Assembly (NCBI GenBank): GCA_022393335.1 | Contig: JAJEKB010021308.1 | Coordinates: 1,217,174-1,281,173 of the forward strand | Direction of reading: 5' to 3' | Source of the DNA: Macrotrachela quadricornifera | Lineage: Eukaryota > Rotifera > Eurotatoria > Philodinida > Philodinidae | DNA length: 64,000 bases | Shown here: piece after piece, positions 35,353 to 47,892 of the stretch | Numbering within the stretch: the first letter of the stretch is position 1 | How the letters are laid out: each line of letters starts with the position of its first letter | The notes under the pieces: generated by a model | Told to the model about the DNA's origin: nothing | The model's database searches: none | Seen by the model: only the letters and a program-made list of their open reading frames with translations | Made by a program: the position numbers and the translations under genes

Positions 35353-36852
35353 CGGACAACGAGGCCCGTGAGTCTATTGACTGAGGAAACAACACACAAA
35401 CATCAGTATATATAGCTACGAAGAGAGGAAAGAATATGAACGATATGTAATGTGGCCGAAAAGTGACTCCATGACCGACATGAAAAACAATGACGGATGA
35501 AATCCGTCACACACCCCCACACCGTGATGCGAGTGAACCCGCACGAGTTCAAGTGATTGACAAAAAAAAACAGAAAGGATAACATAGGTTATTAAGAAAA
35601 CATAAGAAAAGTTTATGAGAATTGAATAAATGATGTGAACCACAAGAAAAAGGCGAAAAACATCAATGCTAAAGTGCTTGAATAGAATTTTCGATAGAAA
35701 TACAGTAAAGAAAAAGAAAACAAAAGAATAGCATTCAAAGAGTCATTCAAAAACATATACATTTTCTTGTTTTTTGCTTGAGAGATGAGCTGTTGCTTGT
35801 TGTATTGATGGTAATTGGGCGACACGACTTGAAACGGAAACGAATGTGATTGACGTGAGAAATGATGAGGTGACTTGAGTAGAGAAGACATAAAACGTAC
35901 GGATGTTATAAGGAAAATGCGTTGTGACTACGCACAGTCGACCCCCTAACTAGCCGCCCCTTGATACGTTTACTGGTCTTCTGTAACATTGCCATGGTTC
36001 TAGTACTGCCCACTTCAGTACTGATGACACCTGGCAGTGCCATGTCCTTCTACCCACGTTTACATCATCAATTGCATACATCAATCATTATTCCTTGCCG
36101 AACAGAGTTAGCCAAGTTGAATCATTGACATTGCTGACTAGACGTTTGCCTTGAGATGATAATGAGAAAGGACGAAACACTGAGTAGCATAGAGATACAG
36201 GATGATACAGCGAGGCGCTTATAGATATTATAAAGTAGATGTGTCAGGACCACACATCATCGGCTCGAACCTAGTCGCCCTCTCGCACGATGCTGTTCTC
36301 CAGTCACACTGTTGCACCCCTCAACAGTGCCACTATACCCGTATTGTCTCCCCTAACTCCGTCTCTCGAACTTAGCCATCACCGCTGTGTCAGTCATAAC
36401 GAGAAGTTGCCACATTGAAGGTTATTGAGGAGATTGATTAGGAAAAGTTCATGAACTATCCAACAATTAATTCATTTAACTTATGGAGAGCAACAGATGA
36501 GTAGAAGGAAAGGAAAAAGATAGTTGTTAGCGCCAGCAAGTGTAATTGCATGACGCTCACTTATGTCCAGTAGTATACATATATATATATATGTGTATAT
36601 ATGTGTATATATATATCTTTTTCTTTCCTGTTAAAAAGATATATTGTTTCGTTGATCATCATGAGATCATGATGACCTAGCATCGGTTATTACGTTATTG
36701 TTTTTTGTTTCGTTATTACGTATTTGAGTTTCCTCGTTTTCTTTTACGATCTTTTTTTTCAATATATATATATATTGTTTTGTTTGTTTTGTTTATTATT
36801 ATTCATCATCATTCATTATTGTTATCTTTACTACTAATATATATATATATAT
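35353..36852. other. Non-coding, with TA/TG microsatellites next to a gap
   Basis: A locally GC-richer stretch at about 35930-36420 without a recognised exon, followed by TA/TG microsatellites (36570-36620 and 36830-36852) that run into the assembly gap. Confidence 0.4.
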
Positions 36853-37252
36853 NNNNNNNNNNNNNNNNNNNNNNNNNNNNNNNNNNNNNNNNNNNNNNNN
36901 NNNNNNNNNNNNNNNNNNNNNNNNNNNNNNNNNNNNNNNNNNNNNNNNNNNNNNNNNNNNNNNNNNNNNNNNNNNNNNNNNNNNNNNNNNNNNNNNNNNN
37001 NNNNNNNNNNNNNNNNNNNNNNNNNNNNNNNNNNNNNNNNNNNNNNNNNNNNNNNNNNNNNNNNNNNNNNNNNNNNNNNNNNNNNNNNNNNNNNNNNNNN
37101 NNNNNNNNNNNNNNNNNNNNNNNNNNNNNNNNNNNNNNNNNNNNNNNNNNNNNNNNNNNNNNNNNNNNNNNNNNNNNNNNNNNNNNNNNNNNNNNNNNNN
37201 NNNNNNNNNNNNNNNNNNNNNNNNNNNNNNNNNNNNNNNNNNNNNNNNNNNN
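36853..37252. other. Assembly gap (400 N)
   Basis: Exactly 400 N bases, a fixed-size placeholder. Open frames running through it are meaningless. Confidence 0.99.
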
Positions 37253-37298
37253 TATGAATGAGTTAAAAAGGAGCGCGGCACTTCGGGTGGTTCCCTCG
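37253..37298. mobile_element. Right end of a palindromic MITE, cut by the gap
   Basis: The sequence ends CTTCGGGTGGTTCCCTCG followed by TAA, the same terminus as the elements at 6277-6637 and 43979-44597. The left end is in or beyond the gap. Confidence 0.6.
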
Positions 37299-38072
37299 TA
37301 AGTAAACAGAAGAGAGCAATGAAAATCTCAAGCAAAGGCCAATTCATACAAAACTGACAATTAAACGAACACAGACAGTTTAAGAATGTGTAAAACAAAT
37401 CTTGTCATTTGAGATTTTCTTGAAACGCTTCTTTGGCTGTTACAATCACACTATACAGCCAATCGTATAAGTTTATTGAAATCGTGAGGCTTAATAGAGC
37501 TATTCAATTTTGTTAAAATAGCCGAAAAAGAGTATTGAGAGACACTCGGACGATAAAATTTGTCTCATAAGTGACTCAACTGTCTGTGTTTGTTTAGTTG
37601 TCAGTTTTATATCAAATGGCCTCTGATTGGAATATCCAATGCTCTTTAGTGTCGACTTAGTCGAATTCTCAAAATGAAATCCATTTTCTACTTAATACAG
37701 CCAATAACTTAGAAAGGCTTCATAACTTCTCGGTTTTATAGAAGTGTTCAATAAACAAAAGAAAGTGCGTGATCTAAAAACCCTAAAGTAACAGATAGTG
37801 TTGAAACGATCAAACCCTTATGGACTTCAATTATTCATCTACGACGCCTATTGATATATTTTTTGTGTGAATATCAAGTATTACTCTTACACGATCATTT
37901 CATTTTAGACGTAATATAAACCAAGAAAATAATCTCGTTTCAAGTTCACTAACGCAATATTCTTTCTGATCGATAAAATATAGACTATGATTGAGATAAT
38001 AACACCTCATTCCTCTACAATGGTTTATCAGAAGACGAGAAAGACGGTGTATCCCATTAAAAACTGTTTGCT
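37299..38072. other. Intergenic, nothing recognised
   Basis: AT-rich, no exon or repeat recognised. Confidence 0.4.
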
Positions 38073-39587
38073 AAACTAATACCCGTTTCAAAATAAGATA
38101 ACGGTGGTCATTTTTTGAATAACTCTTGATAGATCAATAGTGGAGAAGTGAAACTTTTAGGGTAGATAGAACAAAGTGAAGAGCTACAAAACCACACTTT
38201 TCCGAAAATTTTTGATTGATGTTTTCAGAGTTTGAGTGTATCGACTGAGGACTTATAACGCTTTTGAATCACATTTTTTTGTGAGTTAGATTCGTTTCCT
38301 GAAGGTCTACAAGAATCACACTAATCTGAATTTTTGATATCAGTCTCTCGAGAAACGCGATCAACCACAAACAGACCTTTTTTTTGCAGAAAATTGACAA
38401 TATGACTTGCACAATTTCACTTACCAATAATTTTTCACACAGAGGTTTTCGATTACGGCGAGTTGAATGGCACTATTTTCGATCAAAATTGATCAATCCA
38501 TGCCCAACAGTCGACTAATTGGACTCTGTCTTTCATGTGAAATTGATGGTTTTATAATGTTTTCTACCTTATCTCGGCTCATTTCGTCTGTCATATCATG
38601 GTGCGATTTAAGCGTCATTCGATAGTGACATATGTCCATCCAGAGAACCGTAAGTACGATTCTTTACGTAGGCTCATGAGTGTTTGTACCTGAATCATAT
38701 GAAAGAGATCTACAAAAGTGGGGAGAACGATGCTGTTCAATAAAGACGAAGATGTTCTTCAATACTATCTCATTGCATGATTCTAATCCACTGAAACTCA
38801 GCTCTGTTTCGAATGATTCCCACCTAGCTGTTTTAATAGGCTATACCAAAGCTATGCCTCGTGCTTCTGAATACTCCCAAGGAGAGAAGCAATTGATATT
38901 TAACGTGATCAGCTTCTTTGAGAATGAAAAACATGGCTGTGTCATTCCTCTTTACAACGTCAGCGAACGGCTCAAAACAACATTAGGAATATCAATGGGC
39001 TCGATCGAAAAGATGAAGAGAGACAATGTTTGACAAGGAAGAAAAAATGAAGAAAAAGAAGAAGGAGGAAGAAATGGTTCTTCGACTTCGTCATCTTGCA
39101 CTACTGGAGATACTTCAGTATCAATGCTTATGTCACAGATTTTGTTGGTGCACTGAAAACCGACCGGAATCCTGTCGCAAGGAATCCGACGGAATTGAAA
39201 GGAACCAGCCGGTTCCGACCGAGAGGCAATGATCTGGGAAGTGAAATTGTCCAAGTCATATTGTCAATTTTCTGCAAAAAAAGGTCTATTTTTGATCGGT
39301 CGCTTTTCTCGAGAGATTGATATCAAAAATTCAGGTTAGTGTGATTCTTGTAGACCTTCAAGAGACGAATCTAACTCACAAAAAAATGTGATTCAAAAGC
39401 GTTATAAGTCCTCAGTCGATACACTCAAACTCTGAAAACATCAATCAAAAAATTTCGGAAAAGTGTGGTTTCATAGCTCTTCACTTTGCTCTATCTACCC
39501 TAAAAGTTTCACTTCTCCACCATCGATCTATCAACAGTTACTCAAAAAATGGTCACCGTTATCTTATTTTGAAACGGGTATTAGTTT
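38073..39587. mobile_element. DNA transposon remnant with 355 bp inverted repeats
   Basis: Left arm 38073-38427 and right arm 39234-39587 are near-identical inverted copies (ends AAACTAATACCCGTTTCAAA). The core keeps one recognisable coding piece (38680-39033) and no catalytic domain. This is an internally deleted derivative of a larger DNA transposon. Target duplication could not be assigned. Confidence 0.8.
38680..39033 (+). pseudogene. Transposase N-terminal HTH fragment
   Basis: Residues near the end of this frame, EYSQGEKQLIFNVISFFENE, then IPLYNVSERLKTTLGISMGS and IEKMKRD, resemble the N-terminal helix-turn-helix of a widespread group of invertebrate DDE transposases: a helix after a GEKQxIF start, a proline, then A/T-x-x-GIS recognition. 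It stops at once, and the next frame (39026-39232) continues with a lysine-rich coiled stretch. The catalytic part is gone. Confidence 0.5.
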
Positions 39588-40029
39588 TATATATAGAGTA
39601 TAGAGAGTGTCATACAAATGAATACGATTTCTAGAGAATAAGAGTGTGCCATGGACATCAGAATCTTTTGTGTGATGACAACAGGTTACCTGGAATTGTG
39701 TGAATATCTTTTTATCGATCGTTTTTGAGAACTGCAATGTACGGGATTACGAATGTCGGCTTGTAAATATTTATCTTAAATAAATAGTTATATTTATATC
39801 AACGAAGATCTATCTGAAAATACCTATTTCTGAGTTGTATATCACCGTATGTTTAATTCACCACACAATACTGGATAATATTGAAGATAGAATTGGTGAT
39901 GCTCTTTTAAAAGCAAAAGCGAATAAAGATATTTCTATTTATTATTTAATGAAGAAAAAATAAAATCGGATTGATTATTAAAATGAAAGTTATGATGAAT
40001 AAAAATGACATTGTTAATAGTAAATGTCG
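39588..40029. other. 3' flank of the EGF/IPT gene
   Basis: AT-rich, likely 3' UTR of the gene at 40030-43341 and spacer. Confidence 0.4.
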
Positions 40030-43000
40030 CTAAAAATTAGTTACTGGAGGATCTGAATCTGATTGTTTATATTTGGAAGATTTTCCTGAATTTTTTCGAA
40101 GACATTTGATCATTAAAATAACGATGATTACAATTAAAATTCCACCAATAACAGAAGGAATAATCGCTGCAAGAAGAATTTGTGTTTGAGAATTGTACGA
40201 AGTTGATTTTGTTGTTGTTGTTGTAGATGTTTGACAAGGTGTTTCTTGTTCTTTATTATCTTCACAAATATATATTCTTTGTACATCCGAAATAGATTGA
40301 TCTGTTAATTGAGATGTTAATGGATTCTTTCGGAATGAGGAAGTTGGATCAGATAATTGTTGACGAATTTGTGCAAGTAAAGATTCAGCACTTTTAACTG
40401 TACTATCAAAAAGACGAACTTGAGCTTGAAAATTTGTTAATATTCTTATTGATGGTAATGATATAATTATACTGATACTGATTTGGTTAGAAGATATATT
40501 AAAAGATGATGTAAATATAAGAATTAATTCATTACGTATTTCATATTCACTGGTATTTGTCGAATTAATTGTAAGAGGTAATACAAATTTAATATAAAAA
40601 TTTGTTGATACTATTGGTGGTGTTGTTGTTGATATTAACATCATTGATGTTTGAGAATTCATTGAAGTTGAGAAATGTGATGATGATGATATAGGATAAT
40701 CACATGTAGTTGAAATATTCAACAATTGAGAATTATTATTACAAATTGAATTGGAAGTATATTGTTGACATAAATTACAAAAAGTGCCTTTAAATCTTGT
40801 TGAATCTCCACAAATACATTTATCAGTTGTTCGATCACATGTACCATTATTTAATTCACAATAATAACAAGGATAACAATTCGGAAAATTAAAATAACCC
40901 ATCGCACAAGATGAACATGTCGATCCAATGGAACGATTATTACAAATACATCCTCCAAAACTACATTGTCCAAGGTTACAACTATTTGTTCCATTTGGAC
41001 AACTTGGAATAACAAATAAATTCGTATAAGAACTTGTCCAATTTGTTCCATTATCCATCGAAACATAAAGTTGATAGGTTGAACTTTCTATTCGTGGTGA
41101 GAAACAAGTCAATGATGTACGATTAATAATATTTCCAGAACTTATTTGAATAGAAAATGGAAAAGTAGATAAACGATACTGACATAATACAACAGTCGAA
41201 TTCTCATTAAAATATTCTCCAACTATCGTTAAATTTACACCTCCAATATCAGGTACTTCAGTTGGAATAACTGATAACAATGATGGAATTTGTAAACATT
41301 GACTTCCATAATAATGAGATTGACAATTTGTGCAAAATGTTCCATTAAAACGTTCTGTACATTGACATGTACCATTAATACAAGTTCCATTATTAACACA
41401 ATAGATTGAACAGTCATAGCAATCAGGATAACTGAAATAACCATTAGCACATTGATTACATAATATTCCCGTATATTTAGGTGCACATATACATTGACCA
41501 TAAGAACATCTTCCATAAGAACAACCAATGCTACTTGGACATGCTCCATCGATAAATATCAAATACATCCACCAGACATTTAATTCATCAATCCATGTTG
41601 TCCCATTATCGAGTGATAAAAATGTAGTTATATAATCAAATTGAGTACCATTTGAAAGAATACAAGTTACTGCAGAATTGTTAGCACTAATGGCTGGAAC
41701 AATCCATGTTGTAGTTGATGATTGAAATTTACATTTTATATTGGATAATGAAGTAATATGAAAGTTATATCCAATCAATGTTATATTTGTCCCATTCAAA
41801 AGAGAAAGATCGGTTACTGTACGAGGTATAACATTGAATACTTGAGTATTATTTGTACAATTAGGACCATAATAATTTGGTTGACATTCATTACATGTTA
41901 CTCCAGTAAATCTCAAAGGATCTCCACAAATACAACTATCACTTGTTTGATTACAAGTTCCATTATTTGATTGACAAATTGAACATGAATAACAATTTGG
42001 AAATTGATAATAACCTGATGCACATGATGAACAACTATTTCCTGCAATATTGGTATAACATAAACATTGACCAAAACTACATTGTCCAAGATAACATTTT
42101 TTTGGACATGTTCCATTTACTTGAATATATAAAGATGAATCAATCCAAATAAGACCATCAGATATTGAAATAGATAATCGACGCCATGAAACATTCATTC
42201 GTGGTACTAAACAATTTATTGTTGTACGATTGATCATATATCCACAACTTATATCACTTAAATTAGTATCTGTTCCAAATTTACATAAAACATTAGTTAT
42301 ATTTTCATCAAAATTGCTCACAATAACAGTTAAATTATTTCCACCTACATCTAAAACCAATTGAGGTATCACTGACAATATCATTGGAATTCGTAAACAA
42401 CCTTTTCCATTATATTCTTGAGAACAATCAGTACAACGAGAACCAGAATACGGTGGATTACAGATACATGTTCCATTTATACATGATGGATTATTTGTGC
42501 AAAATTGATTACAACTAACACAAAATGGATAATCAAAATATCCTTTATCACATTGATCACATTTTTCACCAGTAAATCCCAAAGAACAATTACAGTAACC
42601 ATATTGACAAATTCCATTCATGGAGCATTTATTCAATCTTGTTGGACAATAAGAAAATACTTCCAATGTTAATCGACTTAATTCATTATTCGATCCATCG
42701 CTAAACCAATTTGTACCATTATCAAGAGAAAAGGAGATATTATACGAATCAGAATACATCATCGGTGTAATACAAACTAAACTATTATCATTTATCACAC
42801 TTCCTGATGATGAATAATATACATTTCCTGTACTGAAATATCCAGAATACCAATATGCATAAGAAGCAAAACTACAAATGACAATACTTCGTGTCGAACC
42901 ATTTTTATTAAAATGTGAACCTAAAATAGTAATAGAAGATCCACCTATATCATAGACTGTACCATTAGTAATCACAGAAAATCCAATTGGATTTTGATTA

Positions 43001-43341
43001 CAATATGGACCATTGAAATTGGATGGACAATTAGAACATAGAATATCTGTCGCATTATTGGGGCATACACAAGTATTATTCGTGCAAATTCCACCATTTT
43101 GACAATATGATTTGCATGAATAACATACTGGATAGTTGAAGTAACCTGAAGCACATTGAGAACAGTTGTCACCACTATATTGTGGATTGCACATACACCA
43201 CATTCCTCCATTTCCACAATATCCATGATTATTACAATAATTAAACTGTTCACATTGGGAATTATATAAAGAGTTTTGACCTTCACTTGAAGATTGATAA
43301 TTGACAAAAATTAGCAAAAATAATAATATTTTAAATTTCAT
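40030..43341 (-). CDS. EGF/IPT-repeat single-pass membrane protein
   Basis: One uninterrupted 1103-residue frame. Residues 1-21 are a signal peptide (MKFKILLFLLIFVNYQSSS). The ectodomain alternates paired EGF/laminin-type cysteine modules (GYFNYPVCYSC, GYFDYPFCVSC, GYYQFPNCYSC, GYFSYPDCYDC, GYFNFPNCYPC) with four IPT/TIG-like Ig folds, each starting like VIPTEVPDIGGVNLTIVGEY. A serine/threonine-rich, possibly SEA-like region follows, then a transmembrane helix at about 1053-1078 (AAIIPSVIGGILIVIIVILM) and a short basic tail. There are many N-x-S/T sites. Architecture resembles plexin- or tenascin/stabilin-like surface proteins; it could serve adhesion or recognition. Lack of introns over 3.3 kb is notable beside the intron-split modular genes nearby. 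Confidence 0.85.
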   Translation of the reverse strand: MKFKILLFLLIFVNYQSSSEGQNSLYNSQCEQFNYCNNHGYCGNGGMWCMCNPQYSGDNCSQCASGYFNYPVCYSCKSYCQNGGICTNNTCVCPNNATDILCSNCPSNFNGPYCNQNPIGFSVITNGTVYDIGGSSITILGSHFNKNGSTRSIVICSFASYAYWYSGYFSTGNVYYSSSGSVINDNSLVCITPMMYSDSYNISFSLDNGTNWFSDGSNNELSRLTLEVFSYCPTRLNKCSMNGICQYGYCNCSLGFTGEKCDQCDKGYFDYPFCVSCNQFCTNNPSCINGTCICNPPYSGSRCTDCSQEYNGKGCLRIPMILSVIPQLVLDVGGNNLTVIVSNFDENITNVLCKFGTDTNLSDISCGYMINRTTINCLVPRMNVSWRRLSISISDGLIWIDSSLYIQVNGTCPKKCYLGQCSFGQCLCYTNIAGNSCSSCASGYYQFPNCYSCSICQSNNGTCNQTSDSCICGDPLRFTGVTCNECQPNYYGPNCTNNTQVFNVIPRTVTDLSLLNGTNITLIGYNFHITSLSNIKCKFQSSTTTWIVPAISANNSAVTCILSNGTQFDYITTFLSLDNGTTWIDELNVWWMYLIFIDGACPSSIGCSYGRCSYGQCICAPKYTGILCNQCANGYFSYPDCYDCSIYCVNNGTCINGTCQCTERFNGTFCTNCQSHYYGSQCLQIPSLLSVIPTEVPDIGGVNLTIVGEYFNENSTVVLCQYRLSTFPFSIQISSGNIINRTSLTCFSPRIESSTYQLYVSMDNGTNWTSSYTNLFVIPSCPNGTNSCNLGQCSFGGCICNNRSIGSTCSSCAMGYFNFPNCYPCYYCELNNGTCDRTTDKCICGDSTRFKGTFCNLCQQYTSNSICNNNSQLLNISTTCDYPISSSSHFSTSMNSQTSMMLISTTTPPIVSTNFYIKFVLPLTINSTNTSEYEIRNELILIFTSSFNISSNQISISIIISLPSIRILTNFQAQVRLFDSTVKSAESLLAQIRQQLSDPTSSFRKNPLTSQLTDQSISDVQRIYICEDNKEQETPCQTSTTTTTKSTSYNSQTQILLAAIIPSVIGGILIVIIVILMIKCLRKNSGKSSKYKQSDSDPPVTNF

Positions 43342-43978
43342 CGTTGTAATCTTTTATGATCTTCAAAGGAATTTATTCACTTTTTCCAGCTTGATCAAAG
43401 ACATCCTCTGCTGCAAAACTTCACAATCCTTCTCATCTTTGACCGACGAAATTGTGGGTGTCGGCTCTCATACACTCTGAGGAACACTCTATTTTGTCTT
43501 CGCAATAGTGAAGAAAACGTTTCCAGTAATTTATTTGGTCTTGAAGTTTACCATATTGGTCATTCGGATTTCAGCACAAAATACGCCCACTACTGTGGAA
43601 GAGAATATACTACCGTTCGAATTAATCATGATGCTTGATGAAAACCTCTCCTGTGTGGTCTAAATCACTGCCAACCTTTAAAGAAAGACGTGGAGTGCGA
43701 TTGACTTTTATTATGATGGTTTTTCTCAGCAGAAAAAGCTGAAAAAAATGAGCTGCCATCATCGCAAACACGGTTCAAAATCCAATTTTAAACCAAAATG
43801 GTTTCTCTTTCCAACGAATTATTCGTATTTAAAAAATAGGTCAGTTACCGACTAAACAACTAAATGAGATTCATCATGCTGATCATAGTCGGTAGAGGGA
43901 AGATATCCGATGGCTCGAACAATACGAAGTTCTCTCGTCACAGCAATGCAGAAAAAAGCTCTTTTTATTTCGAAACTA
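43342..43978. other. 5' flank of the EGF/IPT gene
   Basis: Presumed promoter region; no specific motif assigned. Confidence 0.35.
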
Positions 43979-44597
43979 ACGAGGGAACCACCCGAGATGA
44001 TTCACCGCTTTAGAACTCATACTTTGAGCATAAGTAGGGGATCTCGCCACTAGAATAACCCTAAGAGGATTTGGGACCATATACTTGTGGGGCTGAGTTC
44101 TAACCGTTTTACCTGATTTTCACCCTAGGGCACTAATTCACCTGCAAAACCAAATCAACGAATTTCGACCTGCAATTTTGTCCATGAAGAGGCCTAATAG
44201 TCATTAGAATACCCTGAAATTTTCAGACAAAACGAATGTATCCTTCTTAAAATAATGAGTTTTCAAAAACCGACTATTCCTCGAAAAGAATTATCAGACC
44301 CGGAATTTATTGTGAAGTCAATATTTTGAGAAGGATACATTTGTTTTGTCTGAAAAATTCAGAATATTCTAGTGACAATTAGGCCTCTTCATGGACAAAA
44401 TTGCAGGTCGAAATTCGTTGATTTGGTTTTGCAGGTGAATTAGTGCCCTAGGGTGAAAATCGGGTAAAACGGTTAGAACTCAAGCCCACAAGTACATGGT
44501 CCCAAATCCTCTTAGGGTTATTCTAGTGGCGAGGTCCCCTACTTATGCTCAAAGTATGAGTTCTAAAGCGGCGAATCATCTCGCGCGGTTCCCTCGT
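43979..44597. mobile_element. Palindromic MITE, about 619 bp, 3-bp TSD (TAA)
   Basis: Nearly a perfect fold-back: the ends CGAGGGAACCACCCGAGATG and, inverted, CGAGGGAACCGCGCGAGATG continue as inverted copies for about 300 bp to the centre near 44290. TAA flanks both termini. It shares its ends with 6277-6637 and the fragment ending at 37298. No coding capacity. Confidence 0.85.
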
Positions 44598-47055
44598 AAG
44601 CAAAGAGCAAACTCTGTAACTTCTCAAGGCCTGAAAAATAATGAATTAGTTTTGGGAGGTTTCAGTCGAGAATAAAACGTGGTAGCTCATAACGCGTGTA
44701 TGCATCGGATACCGGATTTGATGCGTTATAGAGTTTTTCGAAAAAAAATTCAGTTTTGCTACATTCAACGTTATATTCATTATGGTGATTATGTTCATTG
44801 TATCTAGTATGAGCATGATCAATATTTTACTGTGTATCCGTCCTCACCGTCAATCAGAGAGATGCCCTGCATAATTCATCCACATCCTTCTGACGGTTTA
44901 ACTAAGTATCCAATGTAGTTATCATTTCTTCTATAGAGAAAAAAAGTGCAAGGAATATTATGTTAATAGGTCGTAGAAATAGTCAACTCAATGCGCATTT
45001 TCTACTATCAGATACCAACCAAGCGGTAACGACTCTCTTCTTCTTGCCACTGTTGTGTGATAGAAAGAAGGACTGTTAGATCTGTGTCATTATTATCATT
45101 TTAACTCTCTTTCCCATATCAAGGCTAAAACTGGGCAAGAAGAATTAATATAAAAAACGAAAGATGATAAAAACTATCTTACTCCTATTTGAAAACATGA
45201 TCGATCTTTTTCGATCATTTTTATTGAGAATGAGTTTTTTCTCGAATGGAACAAAATAGAGAGGACGATGGAATGATTCACCTGGAGAAGTTTAATAACT
45301 GCTTTTTTTGCATTTTTCAAATGAAAGCAAATCTCAATTAACGCAGCAAAAATTTTCAAAGGTTTCCTACCGAATCAGTAAAATTGAGACAAGAGAAAAA
45401 ACGAATATGATGGACAAACAAGAATGCTAGGGCTTCACAAATAAGAAAAATTCTTCTCCACCAATAAATTCACCTATTATTGCATCCTTGATCCAATATT
45501 TTTTTTTATGATGAAGGAATAAATTTAAGGCGTAAAAGTGGCACGTTTTATTATTTCGCATTAAAGTATCTCAATATAGACTTTTTATACTAACATGGAA
45601 TTTCAACGAACTAGGAGATCACGACCGGTGGTTATTTTCAGATACGGATAGGCCGCAGTAAACCATAGTGACACCGATGAGAATCTAATAGGTTCCAGTA
45701 CACTGTAGAAACTTTATAGCTATAGTAGTTTCTAGTAAAATCTTAAGAGCCTGATAGTGAAAAATCGAGACTAAGATAGATACTGTTTGAGTCTAATGAG
45801 CCCTAGTGGACACTAGGAGATCGTGAGTAGATGCTACCATACACTTTAAAAACAAGAGTATTACAAACGTACCTTTGACGGTTTTATCGAGGATCCTCAA
45901 CATTTTGAGTTTATATTCGTTTGACCATAAATCAATTATTCACTTTTTCGTAGAATAGAATCTTACGAGAATAAATTGACTGCTTGTCTATACGTTCGCA
46001 CTTCATTGATCGATTCATTAAAAAAATTTGAAAACAGAAGCGACCATTTTTCATGAAATTTGACCAAAGACAATCGAAGACGAGTCCTCTGAAGTTGAGG
46101 TTAGTCTCAACTAATCAGTTACGTTTTTATTAATTAACTAACAATTGATTATTTTTGGTTTTCCGTCAAACTCGATTAAAATAAATTAAGGATTGAGACT
46201 TTGAATTCAAACTCAATTTTTCGTGTTACTACAAATGAAGTTCTTTCTAGAAAACTTGTTAAACGATTACTCTACAGAATAAGTCTGAATCGTAACTCGC
46301 GAATGCTGAGTTAATCGCATTTTTTTACCATCTCTTTGCAATTTGTTTGAATAAATAATCTTACAAGGATTTTGAAACAACGCTTCGACGAGGAAAAGTT
46401 GAATTAGTCTACAGACAAACGTTATTTATAGTTCTAGATATTTTAAAAAACTAAGCCAGATAAAAGATGTTTCGAGGTATCTACACGAGTTTCATCTCGT
46501 ATTTTTTTACTGAACTATATTTTCGAATATGATTTCTGGTGCGAGATGCTTAAACTATGAATGTATCAGTTGTTTAACACGACCCAACTATCGTAATCTC
46601 TGAATAGTTAGGAGATGATATCCAGGCAAGCAAAAGACTAGGTAAAAGATGCGTCCTTTTGCTAGTCATGTCAACCCGTCATGCGTAGTCTTTTGTCTCA
46701 AATTCGCCAGTAACGTGACAAGTCCGATATTTCTGATCGTCTTCAGTGCCGTCTAAATTAAATAAATGACGGACAACACTCTTCGTGGTAACAATAGTCT
46801 CAGACGAGGATTTTTCGAGACAAAGGCTAGTTAGGATGGAACGACATGACTCCCGTCCGAAGACGATTCAAAATTGAAAAAGAGGGTGAGTAAAGCTACC
46901 ACAATACCAGGTATTTCTGAATTGCTGACTGAATCTTTATCGAGTGGCACAAGACATCAGTATGGAAGATTTGAGATCAGAAGAACTTGAATCAATACAT
47001 GACATCAGATTCAGTATATATATTCAGAAGAATATTTTATTTGTTGATATTCAAA
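44598..47055. other. Intergenic, nothing recognised
   Basis: AT-rich; no exon or inverted-repeat element recognised. Short frames near 45174-45359 and 46944-47135 look like chance. Confidence 0.35.
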
Positions 47056-47108
47056 GCATCACACGACGCGTTTCGATCTTGCTTAAGGGCTGCTCATCAG
47101 GCATGTTT
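47056..47108 (-). ncRNA. Hammerhead ribozyme motif 1
   Basis: On the minus strand the conserved core is present: CUGAUGA (47100-47094), then GAAA (from 47074) and a GUC cleavage triplet (47067-47065). Stem III is minimal (AC-GC-GUC). Stem I pairs ACAUGC before the core with GUGUG after the GUC (five pairs, two of them G-U). Stem II is poor: only the closing G-C pair is clear. This looks like a type I hammerhead with a tiny stem III, as known from Penelope-like retroelements and retrozymes. Self-cleavage of this copy is doubtful because of stem II. Confidence 0.6.
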
Positions 47109-47461
47109 AGAATATCTCAGTTGTATAAAGGTTAGTCTCTCGAATAGCTGAAGAATATATACAATCTTAGTTTCACACAGATCCGGTCCACGGCATGGTT
47201 TCAATTGATGTCCTTTAAGGACTTCGGTATGTTTTCTTCTACTGGGTTAATTTTTTGAGAGGAGATGGATTGCCTAGTAATGACTTTTGTTCGTTTATCT
47301 GAAATGGACAATAAGGAAGACGTATAGAAGGGGCTAAGTGTGTTCTCTCCTTGTTGGTAAAATATATTTGTTTGGTTTAGTTTTATTTGAGAAGAAAAGT
47401 TAGTAGAGTATATAGTATAATGGTGAAACAGTAGAAGATATATTGAAAAAAGGTGTTTGGC

Positions 47462-47850
47462 TCATTGTCGTTGATCCATCTGTTGTGATAATTTTGACAT
47501 ATTTCTTGGAGGTTTTTTACGAATCAGGTAAGTTGCTAATGTTTTGTTCATTCTTGGTTTGTATCGAATTCTGATGTTTCTGACTGGAGATCCGGGATAC
47601 TGGTAATGTTTATTCCACCAGAATTGAAATTTTCGAGAGAAGCTCTCCATAGATTCATTTTCAAATGGACATGAGGGATACATCGCTGTTCGATCCCATA
47701 ATTTCTTTTCTAATATTAGTGGATGTTCAACTGAATCTTTCATAGTATAATTTCAGCGCTGCTCGTTCGTTGTTAGTTGATCTATCAATTTTCGATGTAG
47801 TCGTTCATAAACATTTTGATCAAGTTCTGTTAATACAGGCATGGCATTAT
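47462..47850 (-). pseudogene. Unrecognised coding remnant between the hammerhead motifs
   Basis: A minus-strand frame runs from MPVLTELDQNVYERLHRKL (47840) through one TGA after TNEQR and on through MKDSVEHPLILEKKLWDR, FQFWWNKHYQYPG and YLIRKKPPRNMSK to a stop at 47462. The composition is protein-like and the frame is kept on both sides of the TGA. A pyrimidine-rich CTTTTTTCAAG could be an acceptor just upstream. I do not recognise the family. Its position between two hammerhead motifs would suit part of a retroelement, but this is unproven. Confidence 0.35.
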
Positions 47851-47892
47851 TAACTTGAAAAAAGGGTGAGTATGTATGAGAAACCCAAGCTT

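Noticed and set aside
36705..37398. Long open frames running through the N runs (also 53193-53634)
   Set aside because: They consist of undetermined bases and have no meaning.
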